Shown here: positions 27,731 to 37,215 of the stretch, piece by piece
How the letters are laid out: each line of letters opens with the position of its first letter
Numbering within the stretch: the stretch's first letter is position 1
Assembly (NCBI RefSeq): GCF_002564465.1
Contig: NZ_NUUX01000005.1
Span: 27,301-91,300, forward strand
DNA from: Bacillus sp. AFS088145
Lineage (GTDB): Bacteria > Bacillota > Bacilli > Bacillales > Bacillaceae_G
DNA: 64,000 nucleotides
Reading direction: 5' to 3'
The notes under the pieces: model-generated
What the model was told of the DNA's origin: nothing
What the model saw: the letters and a program-made list of their open reading frames with translations, nothing else
The model's database searches: none
Position numbers and translations under genes: made by a program

Positions 27731-28516
27731 ATGTCTGTTTTACCTGAGGAAAGAAAAAACGAGATTTTAAAAGAACTTAATAAAAAAGGAAAAGTTAAAG
27801 TTATCGATTTAGTTGAACAATTTAATGTATCAGAAGAAACCATTCGTCGAGATTTAATGATATTAGAGGAAAAAGGTCTTTTAAAAAAGGTGTATGGTGG
27901 AGCAATTAAAACAGTTTACCAAAATGAGGAACCTCCTTTTATGCAGCGTACGACTATGAATCAGGAAGCAAAAGTAAAAATTGGTAAAAAGGCCATGAAC
28001 CAAATTTCCAATGGAGATGTCATTGCAATTGATGTAGGCACAACAATGCTTGAATTTGCTCAGTGTATTGAAAATAAAAAAGACATTACTATATTGACTA
28101 ATTCATTACCTGTATCTTCCCTGTTAACAGAATCATTAAATCAAAATAAGTTTACCGGACAAATATTATTACTAGGTGGAATAGTTGATCCAAAGCAACA
28201 GTCAATAAGTGGGAGTATAACAGAACAATTACTAAGTCAATTTAATGTTGATAAGGCATTTATTTCAGCGGGTGGTGTCTCAGCTCAAAATGGAGTTAGC
28301 AACTATCATTTCCATGAAACTTTAGTTTCTCGAAAAATGGTGGAAGTGTCGAAGCAAGTGATTTTATTAACAGATTACTCGAAAATTGGTGTAGATACAT
28401 TTTGTAAAGTTTGTTCTCTTGAAAATGTTGATGCAATAATATGTGACCATTCATTTCCAGAAGAATGGAAAGAGCATTCAATATTAGAAGAAATCGAATG
28501 GATTCAAGTAAATTAA
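27731..28516 (+). CDS. DeoR/GlpR-family transcriptional regulator
   Basis: A 261-aa repressor-type protein. The N-terminal winged helix contains the family signature VKVIDLVEQFNVSEETIRRDLMILEEKGLLKKVYGGAI (about residues 20-57). The C-terminal DeoRC sensor has DVGTTMLEFAQ, GGVSAQNGVSNYH and LLTDYSKIG. Such domains sense phosphorylated sugars or polyols, so the transported compound may yield one. It sits 26 bases after the ATPase and probably controls its own operon. Confidence 0.88.
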   Translation: MSVLPEERKNEILKELNKKGKVKVIDLVEQFNVSEETIRRDLMILEEKGLLKKVYGGAIKTVYQNEEPPFMQRTTMNQEAKVKIGKKAMNQISNGDVIAIDVGTTMLEFAQCIENKKDITILTNSLPVSSLLTESLNQNKFTGQILLLGGIVDPKQQSISGSITEQLLSQFNVDKAFISAGGVSAQNGVSNYHFHETLVSRKMVEVSKQVILLTDYSKIGVDTFCKVCSLENVDAIICDHSFPEEWKEHSILEEIEWIQVN

Positions 28517-28554
28517 AAACGATGGACTATATTCTATAATTTCATTTTTGTTAA

Positions 28555-28596
28555 GTAGACAATAACGTAATTAATGAATCGTTATTGTCCTTCTTA
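28555..28596 (+). terminator. Probable terminator after the deoR-type gene
   Basis: GACAATAACG (28558-28567) pairs with CGTTATTGTC (28580-28589), followed by CTTCTT. The stem is perfect; the T-tract is weak. Confidence 0.55.
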
Positions 28597-28678
28597 AGCT
28601 TGCCATTTTGGTGATGACCGATTACTGAACACTATAAAACTAGATGAAAAACATAATAAATTAAAGGGGATATAATCA

Positions 28679-29551
28679 ATGAGTTTCATTGCAATAGATT
28701 TAGATGGAACATTATTAAATAATGAGAATGAAATTAGTGAAGAAAATATTAATGCAATTAAATTTGCAGGGGAAAATGGAATTGAAATCGTTATTTCAAC
28801 TGGTCGAGCTCATTTTGATGCCAAAATAATTTGTGAAAGATTCAGGATATCGCCATATGTGATCGGAACAAATGGGGCAACAATCCATTCAAAATACGGA
28901 GAATGTATCTCATCAATTACAATCTCAAAAACGAATGTTGAACAGATATTAAGGTGGCTTGATGACCGAAATTATTATTTTGAAGTTTTTACAGATAAAA
29001 GCATTTATGCTCTTAAAGAAAGAAGAGAAATTTTTCAAAATGAGATTAATAGCCTTAAAAGAGTTGAGTTAGATGAAGAAATGAAAGAATTAGTTAATGT
29101 TGCGGAAAGACAATTCGATCAGTTTGGGTATGTATTAGTTGATCATTGTCAAGAAATCATACAACGAAATGAAGAAGTTAATAATATTTTAGTATGTACG
29201 TTTGATATGAAAAAATTAGAAGAAGCTAGAAATCAATTTAATAAGTGTATTGAGTTGATGGTTGTTTCATCAGCGGAGCATAATATTGAGATTACGAATC
29301 GCTCTGCATCAAAAGGATTAGCATTAGAAAAGTTAGTTTTTTTAATGAGTGGCTCTTTAGAACAGTCCATGGCTATTGGCGACAGTAATAATGATATCTC
29401 GATGCTTGAAAAAGTCGGATATAGTGTTGCAATGGGGAATGCAAAAGAAGATATTAAATCAATTTGTACAACGTCTACTCTAAATAATGATGAAAATGGC
29501 GTTGCCCATGCTATTTATCGATATATTGATACTTTTGTAGCCAATAGATAA
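28679..29551 (+). CDS. Cof-type HAD-IIB phosphatase
   Basis: A 290-aa sugar-phosphatase-like HAD hydrolase. Motif I is IDLDGTLLNN (nucleophile Asp about residue 6), motif II is VISTGRAH, motif III includes SASKGLALEKL, and motif IV is MAIGDSNNDISML. The C2B cap lies between. Family members dephosphorylate sugar phosphates, nucleotides or flavin precursors. It follows the transport operon after a hairpin, so it may belong to the same pathway but has its own site (AAAGGGG). Confidence 0.85.
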   Translation: MSFIAIDLDGTLLNNENEISEENINAIKFAGENGIEIVISTGRAHFDAKIICERFRISPYVIGTNGATIHSKYGECISSITISKTNVEQILRWLDDRNYYFEVFTDKSIYALKERREIFQNEINSLKRVELDEEMKELVNVAERQFDQFGYVLVDHCQEIIQRNEEVNNILVCTFDMKKLEEARNQFNKCIELMVVSSAEHNIEITNRSASKGLALEKLVFLMSGSLEQSMAIGDSNNDISMLEKVGYSVAMGNAKEDIKSICTTSTLNNDENGVAHAIYRYIDTFVANR

Positions 29552-29642
29552 AGTTTTGGAAGGGTTGTAATGTTTCTATGTTATCATAGTAGAAAAATTT
29601 TTGCCCAAAATGAGGTAATAATTGAATGATTCAATAGATTCT

Positions 29643-29675
29643 AAAGATGCTTTCATTTTGAAAGTGTCTTTTTTA
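29643..29675 (+). terminator. Intrinsic terminator after the HAD gene
   Basis: AAAGATGCTTTC pairs imperfectly with GAAAGTGTCTTT around ATTTT, followed by a T-run. Confidence 0.7.
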
Positions 29676-29742
29676 TTGTATATTAAAATTAAAATTAAAT
29701 TTTTAACTAAAAAGCATAAGAGCGGTGAATGGAGTTAAGACA

Positions 29743-30258
29743 ATGAAAATAATTATTGGTTCTTTAAATCCCACAAAAGTAGGAGCTGTTAAAAAAGTTT
29801 TTAATCAGTATAAAGTTGAGGGACTAAATGTTCCATCAAATGTTTCGAATCAACCTTTGACGGATCAAGAAACTATGCATGGTGCTATAAATAGAGCGCA
29901 TAATGCTAGAGTCGCAGGTGAGTCGGAAATCGGTATTGGATTAGAAGGTGGGGTCATTATAGAAAACGATCGACTTTTTCTTTGTAACTGGGGAGCACTT
30001 GTGTATGAAAACGAGGTAATACTAGCAAGCGGAGCAAAAATTTTATTACCTAGCGAATTTATTAATGAGCTAAGAAATGGAACTGAGCTTGCTGTATTAA
30101 TGGAACGATATACGAATGAAAAAGATATACGTAGTAAAGAAGGGGCAGTAGGGGTATTTACGAATGGCCGAATTACTAGGACAGAGATCTTTGAACATAT
30201 TTGTGAATTACTATTCGGACAATACGAATTCAAGAAACGAAAAGAAGATAACAATTGA
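29743..30258 (+). CDS. DUF84 family NTPase (YjjX-like inosine/xanthosine triphosphatase)
   Basis: A 171-aa protein. The N-terminus IIIGSLNPTKVGAVKKVF is the nucleotide-binding signature, and GIGLEGGVI plus the acidic residues near it match YjjX. E. coli YjjX hydrolyses ITP and XTP, protecting nucleic acids from deaminated purines. I use the ATG at 29743, eight bases after GGAGT, rather than an extension to 29725. It probably begins the operon that runs through ytpP, ytpQ, ytpR. Confidence 0.82.
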   Translation: MKIIIGSLNPTKVGAVKKVFNQYKVEGLNVPSNVSNQPLTDQETMHGAINRAHNARVAGESEIGIGLEGGVIIENDRLFLCNWGALVYENEVILASGAKILLPSEFINELRNGTELAVLMERYTNEKDIRSKEGAVGVFTNGRITRTEIFEHICELLFGQYEFKKRKEDNN

Positions 30259-30329
30259 GAGTCGTCCTTTTTGCATATCGATAAAAATAAGATAAAATAA
30301 AAGAAAATGAATTAAGCGAGGGAAAAAGA

Positions 30330-30647
30330 ATGGAAAAAATTACATCAGTAGAACAATTCGAACAAGCGAAACAAGGAGAAAAAGTGGTTTTCCAATTTTC
30401 AGCAAATTGGTGTCCGGATTGCAGATTTTTAGATATGTTCTTTCAAGAAATAATTGATGAAAATAAGGATTTTACGTTTTATTACGTAGATCGTGACCAA
30501 TTTATTGAGGTATGCCAAAATCTAGATATTTTTGGAATACCGAGCTTTGTAGCGTTTAATAATGGTGAAGAAATTGGTCGTTATGTAAATAAGGATCGTA
30601 AAACAAAAGAACAAGTAGAAGAGTTTCTTGAAGGATTAAGAGGCTAA
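30330..30647 (+). CDS. ytpP: Thioredoxin-family protein YtpP
   Basis: A 105-aa single thioredoxin domain without signal peptide. The active site is WCPDC (about residues 27-31) in place of WCGPC, an atypical dipeptide expected to change redox potential. The cis-Pro is in FGIPSF. The start follows GCGAGGGAAAAAG. It is followed closely by ytpQ, as in B. subtilis. Confidence 0.88.
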   Translation: MEKITSVEQFEQAKQGEKVVFQFSANWCPDCRFLDMFFQEIIDENKDFTFYYVDRDQFIEVCQNLDIFGIPSFVAFNNGEEIGRYVNKDRKTKEQVEEFLEGLRG

Positions 30648-30664
30648 TAAGGTAGGTAAAACAA

Positions 30665-31462
30665 TTGGTTAAAAAAACAACACTAGACATAAAAAAAATG
30701 ATAGAAAACCGCCTTGGAAATGAAGATTGGCGTTTTATTTATGATCGTGAAAAAGAAGACCTTCGAATTGAGGGGATTGAAAGTAATAAAGGGATGAGTG
30801 TCTCTTTAAATAGTGCAGTAGCAAAGTATGAAGCAGAAGGTGAAGCGGCTTTTAATGAATTAATTTATTATGTAAAAGAAGCACTTTCTGCTATGCACTC
30901 TGAAACTGTATTTCTTGAAGAACAAATTCGACCAGTTATTCGAGCTACATCGTTTCCGACAGATAAGGAAGAAGGAAATTTATTTGTAACTGATGAGCAT
31001 ACTGCAGAAACTAGAATTTACTACGCTATTGATTCTGAAAAAACGTATCAACTAATCGATGAAAATTTATTAGTAAAGTCAGGTTATACAAAGGAGCAGC
31101 TCCATTCTATTGCTTTATTTAATTTAAGAAAAATGCCCGTTCAAGTAAAAGAAGATATTGTTGCAGATAATACTTTTTATTTTGTACGTACAAATGATGG
31201 ATACGATGCGAGTAGAGTACTAAACAGTACATTTATAAAAGAAATTCAATCAAAAGTAAAAGGTGAATTATTAGTAGGAATTCCTCATGGAGATGTACTA
31301 ATCCTTGCTGACATTCGAAATAACATAGGTTATGATATAATGGCGCAAATGAATATGAGTTTCTTTGCTAGTGGGAAAATACCAATTACATCATTGTCAT
31401 TTGCTTACGAAAATGAAAAGCTAATGCCAGTATTTATTCTAGGGAAACATAAGAAGCAATAG
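30665..31462 (+). CDS. ytpQ: YtpQ family protein (DUF1444)
   Basis: A 265-aa cytoplasmic protein of DUF1444. It starts with TTG, 17 bases after the ytpP stop. Mixed alpha/beta composition is evident, with a C-terminal NIGYDIMAQMNMSFFASGKIPITSLSFAYENEKLMPVFILG block that is well conserved in the family. Its function is unknown. Position in the ytpP-ytpQ-ytpR cluster is conserved across Bacillus. Confidence 0.85.
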   Translation: MVKKTTLDIKKMIENRLGNEDWRFIYDREKEDLRIEGIESNKGMSVSLNSAVAKYEAEGEAAFNELIYYVKEALSAMHSETVFLEEQIRPVIRATSFPTDKEEGNLFVTDEHTAETRIYYAIDSEKTYQLIDENLLVKSGYTKEQLHSIALFNLRKMPVQVKEDIVADNTFYFVRTNDGYDASRVLNSTFIKEIQSKVKGELLVGIPHGDVLILADIRNNIGYDIMAQMNMSFFASGKIPITSLSFAYENEKLMPVFILGKHKKQ

Positions 31463-31476
31463 AGAGGAAGAAATCA

Positions 31477-32082
31477 GTGAATATTTTTTATAACAAAGAA
31501 GGAATCGGCGATACGCTATTAATTACATTAAAACAAATTCCATCAGAAGATCGTAAAGTTGAACGAAAAGGGAATATAGCACGCGTATATAGTGCAGTTA
31601 CGAATGAAACGGTTGCTATTAATGTGTTTGAGGCATCTACTAATCTAGATGTTCAAGAAAATGGTATCGTTACGATTACTGAACATATTGTTAATACGGT
31701 TAATGAATTACTAACAAAAGAAGGATTTGAAGATACATTAGTATTAGACCTTTCACCTAAATTTGTTATCGGATATGTAATTGAAAAAGAAAAACATCCA
31801 AATGCTGATAAATTAAATATTTGCAAAGTTGACGTTGGAACAGATACATTACAAATTGTTTGTGGTGCTCCGAATGTTGAACAAGGACAAAAGGTTGTTG
31901 TTGCAAAAGTTGGTGCAGTAATGCCATCAGGCTTAGTCATTAAGGATGCTAATTTACGTGGAGTGGATTCATTCGGTATGATTTGCTCTGCACGTGAACT
32001 TGATTTACCGGACGCTCCACAAGAAAAAGGAATCTTAGTTCTTGAAGCTGATGCTGAAGTTGGAAAAGCTTTTTTTAACTAA
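31477..32082 (+). CDS. ytpR: YtpR, tRNA-binding (EMAP/OB) domain protein
   Basis: A 201-aa protein. An N-terminal DUF4479 region (about residues 1-85) precedes a tRNA-binding OB fold (about 90-198) with VIGYVIEKEKHPNADKLNICKVDVG and CGAPNVEQGQKVVVAKVGAVMPSG, as in the beta subunit of phenylalanyl-tRNA synthetase. It has no catalytic domain. GTG start behind GAGAGGAAG. Function is unknown; tRNA binding is inferred from the domain. Confidence 0.88.
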   Translation: MNIFYNKEGIGDTLLITLKQIPSEDRKVERKGNIARVYSAVTNETVAINVFEASTNLDVQENGIVTITEHIVNTVNELLTKEGFEDTLVLDLSPKFVIGYVIEKEKHPNADKLNICKVDVGTDTLQIVCGAPNVEQGQKVVVAKVGAVMPSGLVIKDANLRGVDSFGMICSARELDLPDAPQEKGILVLEADAEVGKAFFN

Positions 32083-32103
32083 ATAAAATATATCTTCGTA
32101 TAA

Positions 32104-32138
32104 ATGCTAGGCCATTAATTGGTCTAGTATTTTTTATG
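32104..32138 (+). terminator. Intrinsic terminator after ytpR
   Basis: CTAGGCCA (32107-32114) pairs with TTGGTCTAG around TTAA, followed by a T-rich run. Confidence 0.7.
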
Positions 32139-32301
32139 TTTTCAATAAAAGAATTATTATTTTAATAATAATTTGATTAAATTATATATTTGATATGGAA
32201 ATATGATTGAACTAGCGCAATTTGTAATAATAATGTGTTTTTTGTCATTATGTCACATGGTAAAATAAAAGGTATGAAAAGAAATAGAGAGAGTGAGAAA
32301 A

Positions 32302-35300
32302 ATGAAAAATTGGTTAAAAAGCCTTTTTAAGGCGAATAGCCTTAATGAGATTGAAGAAGAGTTTGAAGAAGGGTATGAAGAAAAGCCTGTTGAGGAGAAA
32401 GTATATCAATCACACTCTATCGAAAAAAAGAGAAACGCTTTACATGAGCGTCCAAAATTTAGATTTCCAATTGAATTAGATGAAGAATTACCATCACCGA
32501 TGCCGATAAAGGAAACAAAAATTGAACCAGTTTTTAAACAAGAAAAAAGTGATGATTTTTGGGAAAAGTCACCTAACAATTTAAATAAAGAATATAAACC
32601 TACATATAACCAGAGTAATACCTTTGTAAAAAATACTTTTCAAAGTAATCAATTCGATAAAAGTAATTTATCTAGTCGACTTGAAAAAAATCAGGTCTCA
32701 AAAAGTGAAGAAGAACCAGCAAAAGTAGAAAAAGAAGAAAAGGTCGATATTGTATTTCGTCCAAAAAGAAAAACACCATTTCGACCAAGTGAATATATTT
32801 CACCAATTTATGGATATCAAAAGCCTCCGATAAAAGATGAAAATGCAACTGATTATAATCTTTCTTCAACTATAGAAGAAATGAGAGTTGAATCTTCTAA
32901 TGTACTTGAAAATTCGTTTGAAAAAGTTGAAAGCAATATTTTCGAAAAAGGAAGTTTCGGCAATCAAAATCAAGAAAAAATTGATGTGTTTAATCTAGTA
33001 GAAAAAGAAGAACTTCAAACTTCAGCTAATCAAGTTGAAAAAGAAGATTTACATGCTGAAGTACATCAAAATGAAATACAAACTCCGTTTAAAGAGGAAG
33101 AAGTACAACTTGAAACTCCAGAGATTGAAGCTGACGTTCTTCAATTAGAAACTGAGGTTGAAGAAACGAATGAAGTTGTACAGGATGATGCACATCAAAT
33201 TGAAACATCAATGGAAGTGAAAGAGGAAGAAGTACAACTTGAAACTCCAGAAATTGAAGCTGAAGTGAAAAATGAAGATTTAGAAGTTGAAGTTCTTCAA
33301 TTAGAAGCTAAGGTGGAAGAGGCGGATGAAGTTGTACATCAAATCGAAACAGAAGTAGAAGTGAAAGATGAAGTACAACTCGAAACCCTTAAAATCGAAG
33401 TAGAGGCTGAAGTTGAGATTGAAGAAGCACAGCCTGAAGTATCTATTCATGAGTCGAATGATCACAAAGTTGATACTTTGGTCCAATTTGATGAAAACGG
33501 AGACAAAGGTATTGATCTCGTTCAAAATAATGAAGAGAATGATGTTAAGTCGGAATTAACAGACGAGTCAGATGTGAATCTAAAAGAGATTAAGGAAGAA
33601 GCGGTACAGCATGAAAATTCAATTGTAGAAGCAAAAGTAGAAGAAACCGTTGAAATAAATCAACATGCTGTTACCAATTCTAATGAACAGATAAAGACTG
33701 AAAATGAAGCTAATAAAGAAGAATCTGAACCTAAACTAATCGAGAAACGTCAGAAAAAACGCCATTTTCCTTTTAATGTAATGATGCTTCGAAGTGATGT
33801 AGAGGCTTCAAGAAAAGCAAATATAATGAGACAACTTCGTGAATTACAAAATGAATCTGCTGCAACAGTAGAAAAGGTAAATGAAGAAGTTGAGATAAAA
33901 CAAAATGAACAGTTGATCGAGAATGCTAGTTTATCTGAACAAAGTGAAATTTTATCTTCAGAGAAAGTTCAACCAATTGCAAGTGAAGCAATCACTCATG
34001 AATTTACTACTAAAGAAATTCAATATCAACCAGTTCTTGAAACAGAAGAAGTTGAGACAAAACAAAATAAACAGATGATTGAGAATGCTAGTTTATCTGA
34101 ACAAAGTGAAATTTTATCATTAGAGAAAATTCAACCAAGTGTTAGTGAAGCAATCACTCATGAATTTACTCCTGAAGGAATTCAAGATCAACCAGTCCTT
34201 GAAACTGAAGAAAGTAAAACAGAAACGAGCTTAACTAAAGAGAGTGTTCAGATTGAGGAACCTCAAAGTTTAGATGAACAACCACCAGTACTTTATGAAT
34301 TACCAGAATTAGATTTATTAGTTGAACCCCCAATTGAACAATTTAATGATGGGGATTGGGTTGAAGATCAAAAGCAACTACTACAAGAAACATTACATAA
34401 TTTTAATGTAGGAGCTAAAGTAATTGCTGCAACTCAAGGTCCAACAGTAACTCGTTTCGAAGTTCAGCCCGACCCTGGCGTGAAAGTAAATAAAATAACG
34501 AACTTACAAGACGATATTAAATTGAGCTTAGCAGCTAGAGATATTCGTATTGAAGCTCCGATTCCTGGTCGAAGTGCAATAGGCATAGAAGTACCAAATA
34601 AAGAAAGTAAGCCTGTTTACTTAAGAGAATTAGTTAACCAGGATAAATTTTTGCAAAGTGAGTCACCTTTGACTGTTGCTCTTGGACTTGATATAGGTGG
34701 AGATCCTGTCTATGCAGATATTTCAAAAATGCCACACGGCTTAATTGCCGGGGCAACAGGATCTGGAAAGAGTGTGTGTATTAATTCAATTTTAGTTAGC
34801 ATTTTATATAAAGCGAAACCTCATGAAGTGAAGTTAATTTTAATCGATCCTAAAATGGTTGAGCTTGCACCGTATAATCACATTCCACATCTTATTTCGC
34901 CAGTCATAACTGACGCTAGAGCCGCGACTGCTGCTTTAAAGTGGGCATGTGAAGAGATGGATCGACGTTATGATTTATTTGCTCATGCTGGGGCAAGAGA
35001 TATTAAGCGATTCAATGATTTAGCGAAGAAAAAAGGTGCTTATAATGATGAGTTACCATACTTAGTCATTATTATTGATGAATTAGCGGATTTAATGATG
35101 GTATCTCCAGGGGATGTAGAAACTTATATTTGTCGTATTGCCCAAAAAGCAAGAGCATGTGGAATCCATTTATTAGTTGCAACTCAAAGACCTTCAGTTG
35201 ATGTCATTACCGGTATTATTAAATCAAATATACCGACTCGTATTGCGTTTACAGTATCTTCACAAGTAGATTCTAGAACAATTATAGATATTGGCGGAGC

Positions 35301-35700
35301 TGAAAAGTTACTTGGACGAGGAGATATGTTATTCTTAGATAATGGAAAATCTCAAGCAATTCGATTACAAGGCGTTTATGTTTCAGATGATGAAATCGAA
35401 CATGTTGTAGAGATTGTTAAAGACCAACAAAAACCGAATTACTTATTTAACCAAGAGGAACTTGTAGCAAAAGCAGATGCACAGGATGTTGATGATGAGC
35501 TTTTTGAAGAAGCAGTGGAGTTTGTCATTGATCAAAAAGGTGCTTCTGTTTCAATGTTACAAAGACGTTTTCGAATTGGATACAATCGAGCAGCTAGATT
35601 AATTGACCTAATGTTTGATCATGGCATTGTATCAAATCAAAATGGAAGCAAACCTCGTGATGTACTGATTACATCATTAGAGGAGTTTCGTTCTGAGTGA
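32302..35700 (+). CDS. sftA: DNA translocase SftA (YtpS), FtsK/SpoIIIE family
   Basis: An 1132-aa DNA pump that helps clear chromosome ends from the division septum. There is no N-terminal membrane region, which marks SftA rather than SpoIIIE. The motor has Walker A GATGSGKSVCIN and Walker B YLVIIIDELADLMM, and the C-terminal gamma winged helix is EEAVEFVIDQKGASVSMLQRRFRIGYNRAARLID. The linker (about residues 40-670) is far longer than in B. subtilis (952 aa total). It is Glu/Val-rich and contains tandem repeats, including an exact 162-nt duplication. The start follows GAGAGAGTGAG. Confidence 0.93.
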   Translation: MKNWLKSLFKANSLNEIEEEFEEGYEEKPVEEKVYQSHSIEKKRNALHERPKFRFPIELDEELPSPMPIKETKIEPVFKQEKSDDFWEKSPNNLNKEYKPTYNQSNTFVKNTFQSNQFDKSNLSSRLEKNQVSKSEEEPAKVEKEEKVDIVFRPKRKTPFRPSEYISPIYGYQKPPIKDENATDYNLSSTIEEMRVESSNVLENSFEKVESNIFEKGSFGNQNQEKIDVFNLVEKEELQTSANQVEKEDLHAEVHQNEIQTPFKEEEVQLETPEIEADVLQLETEVEETNEVVQDDAHQIETSMEVKEEEVQLETPEIEAEVKNEDLEVEVLQLEAKVEEADEVVHQIETEVEVKDEVQLETLKIEVEAEVEIEEAQPEVSIHESNDHKVDTLVQFDENGDKGIDLVQNNEENDVKSELTDESDVNLKEIKEEAVQHENSIVEAKVEETVEINQHAVTNSNEQIKTENEANKEESEPKLIEKRQKKRHFPFNVMMLRSDVEASRKANIMRQLRELQNESAATVEKVNEEVEIKQNEQLIENASLSEQSEILSSEKVQPIASEAITHEFTTKEIQYQPVLETEEVETKQNKQMIENASLSEQSEILSLEKIQPSVSEAITHEFTPEGIQDQPVLETEESKTETSLTKESVQIEEPQSLDEQPPVLYELPELDLLVEPPIEQFNDGDWVEDQKQLLQETLHNFNVGAKVIAATQGPTVTRFEVQPDPGVKVNKITNLQDDIKLSLAARDIRIEAPIPGRSAIGIEVPNKESKPVYLRELVNQDKFLQSESPLTVALGLDIGGDPVYADISKMPHGLIAGATGSGKSVCINSILVSILYKAKPHEVKLILIDPKMVELAPYNHIPHLISPVITDARAATAALKWACEEMDRRYDLFAHAGARDIKRFNDLAKKKGAYNDELPYLVIIIDELADLMMVSPGDVETYICRIAQKARACGIHLLVATQRPSVDVITGIIKSNIPTRIAFTVSSQVDSRTIIDIGGAEKLLGRGDMLFLDNGKSQAIRLQGVYVSDDEIEHVVEIVKDQQKPNYLFNQEELVAKADAQDVDDELFEEAVEFVIDQKGASVSMLQRRFRIGYNRAARLIDLMFDHGIVSNQNGSKPRDVLITSLEEFRSE
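33091..33420 (+). repeat. Degenerate tandem repeat in the sftA linker (first block)
   Basis: A unit of about 130-147 nt beginning AAAGAGGAAGAAGTACAACT recurs at 33091 and 33220, with a shorter third copy from about 33361. Each encodes EEVQLETPEIEAEV plus a VLQLE-EVEE-EVV-HQIE segment. Copy lengths stay in frame. Confidence 0.75.
33889..34212 (+). repeat. Two-copy 162-nt tandem duplication in the sftA linker (second block)
   Basis: Copies at 33889-34050 and 34051-34212 encode 54 residues each, sharing IENASLSEQSEIL, SEAITHEFT and QPVLETEE. The copies differ at scattered positions, so the duplication is not very recent. Confidence 0.9.
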
Positions 35701-35798
35701 TAAATTAAAAATTCGATAAAAATTAAGTAACGAATGTTAAAGTTTTTTTAACCCATACTAGAAAAAAAAGAACGATACTTTTCAGCAGGTGAAGATTC

Positions 35799-36914
35799 AT
35801 GGAAAAAGAATTAGATTTAAAATTAAAAGGTAAAATAAGCCGATTAACGAACCAAACATTTAAATTTGATGAGAGAATCGGAGAAGGCTGGTTTTCAGCT
35901 GTATATTTTTTGAAAACTAGAGAAATCATTCGAAAAAAGAAGCCAGATACTGAAGTAACAATGCAATTTTTCCAAAGAGAAAGTGCAGTATTATGTGGCA
36001 CGGATGAAGCCATTGCGATTTTACAAACTTTTGCAGATCATCCAGAAAATCTTATTGTTCATTCATTAAAGGATGGAGATATGATTGAACCATTTGAAAC
36101 TGTCTTAACAATTAAAGGTAAATATGCTGATTTTGGCTATTTAGAGGGAATTATTGATGGGATTTTAGCTAGACGTACTTCTGTTGCTACAAATGTATAC
36201 AATGTAAAACATTCTGCAAAATCCGCAGGCATTAAAAAGCCTGTTATTTTCATGGGAGATCGTGATGATCATTTCACGACTCAAGCAGGTGATGGTTATG
36301 CTGCATTTATTGGTGGTGCAACTGCACAAGCAACTCATGCAATGAATGAGTGGTGGGGCAATGAAGGTATGGGGACAATGCCTCATGCACTAATTCAAAT
36401 GTATAATGGGGATGTTGTGGAAGCTGCGCGTGCATACACAGAAGTTTATCCACAAGATGATTTAATTGTCTTAGTAGATTATAATAATGATGTCATAAAT
36501 GATGCTTTAAAGGTTGCACGAGAATATGGTAGTAAACTAAAGGCTGTACGTGTAGATACATCGAAAACAATGATTGATCAGTATTTTATTGGTAATCCAG
36601 AATTATTAGGAAGTTTTGACCCTAGGGGTGTAAATCCTCCATTAATTTTTGCTTTACGAAATGCACTAGATCAAGAAGGGTATCAGCATGTGCAAATTGT
36701 AGTAAGCGGTGGATTTACTGTAGAAAGAATCTTAGCTTTTGAGAAACAAGGTGTACCAGTAGATTTATATGGTGTAGGCGGAAGTTTATTAAAAGTTAAT
36801 GTAGGTTTTACAGGTGATAATGTCGAGTTAAATGGTGTGCAACAAGCGAAAGCTGGAAGAAAGCTTCGTGAAAATCATCGATTAGAAAGAGTAGAAATGA
36901 GCCCTAGACTATAA
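35799..36914 (+). CDS. Nicotinate phosphoribosyltransferase, short form
   Basis: A 371-aa enzyme of the NAPRTase/QPRTase superfamily. Conserved blocks are GEGWFSAVYFLKTREI, the GILARRTSVATNVYN helix, KKPVIFMGDRDDHFTTQAGDGYAAFIGG, VDYNNDVINDA and the phosphate-binding VVSGGFTVERILAFEKQGVPVDLYGVGGSLL. It makes nicotinate mononucleotide in NAD salvage. It is shorter than PncB. The start follows CAGGTGAAG. It sits between sftA and murC, apparently as a single gene. Confidence 0.87.
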   Translation: MEKELDLKLKGKISRLTNQTFKFDERIGEGWFSAVYFLKTREIIRKKKPDTEVTMQFFQRESAVLCGTDEAIAILQTFADHPENLIVHSLKDGDMIEPFETVLTIKGKYADFGYLEGIIDGILARRTSVATNVYNVKHSAKSAGIKKPVIFMGDRDDHFTTQAGDGYAAFIGGATAQATHAMNEWWGNEGMGTMPHALIQMYNGDVVEAARAYTEVYPQDDLIVLVDYNNDVINDALKVAREYGSKLKAVRVDTSKTMIDQYFIGNPELLGSFDPRGVNPPLIFALRNALDQEGYQHVQIVVSGGFTVERILAFEKQGVPVDLYGVGGSLLKVNVGFTGDNVELNGVQQAKAGRKLRENHRLERVEMSPRL

Positions 36915-37215
36915 AGGGACAAAAAATCAATTTGAGATTGATAGTATTTTAAAATAAGCAGATGACTTAAAGTATTTACTTTTCCATCTATTACCTCATA
37001 GTGCGACTTAAAATAAATAGTCCTATGGGAGTTAAAGTGATATAATACTAATTGCGTAAAAATTTAAGTTAGTTATCATTTGAAAAATAACTAGACTCGG
37101 CAAAGTAACAATGCATCAAATTTATAAAATATTGATGCCATTTCTTTTATTCACACATATACTGTCTAAGAGATAGGCCGTTGTATTAGTGATCGATTTT
37201 GGAGGTTCTTTTAAT
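36915..37215. other. murC upstream region with a terminator-like hairpin
   Basis: A TATAAT box at 37041-37046 lacks an obvious -35. GCATCAA (37113-37119) pairs with TTGATGC (37132-37138), followed by CATTTCTTTTATT, which looks like a weak terminator. No reading frame looks real here. Confidence 0.4.

Noticed and set aside
22950-28516. Spermidine/putrescine (pot) operon
   Set aside because: The ATPase and binding protein resemble that class, but the phosphoesterase, the DeoR sensor and PhoP-box-like repeats point to a phosphorus-containing substrate.
36915-37215. Riboswitch or T-box upstream of murC
   Set aside because: No T-box sequence or known aptamer motif is present; only a TATAAT and a weak hairpin are seen.
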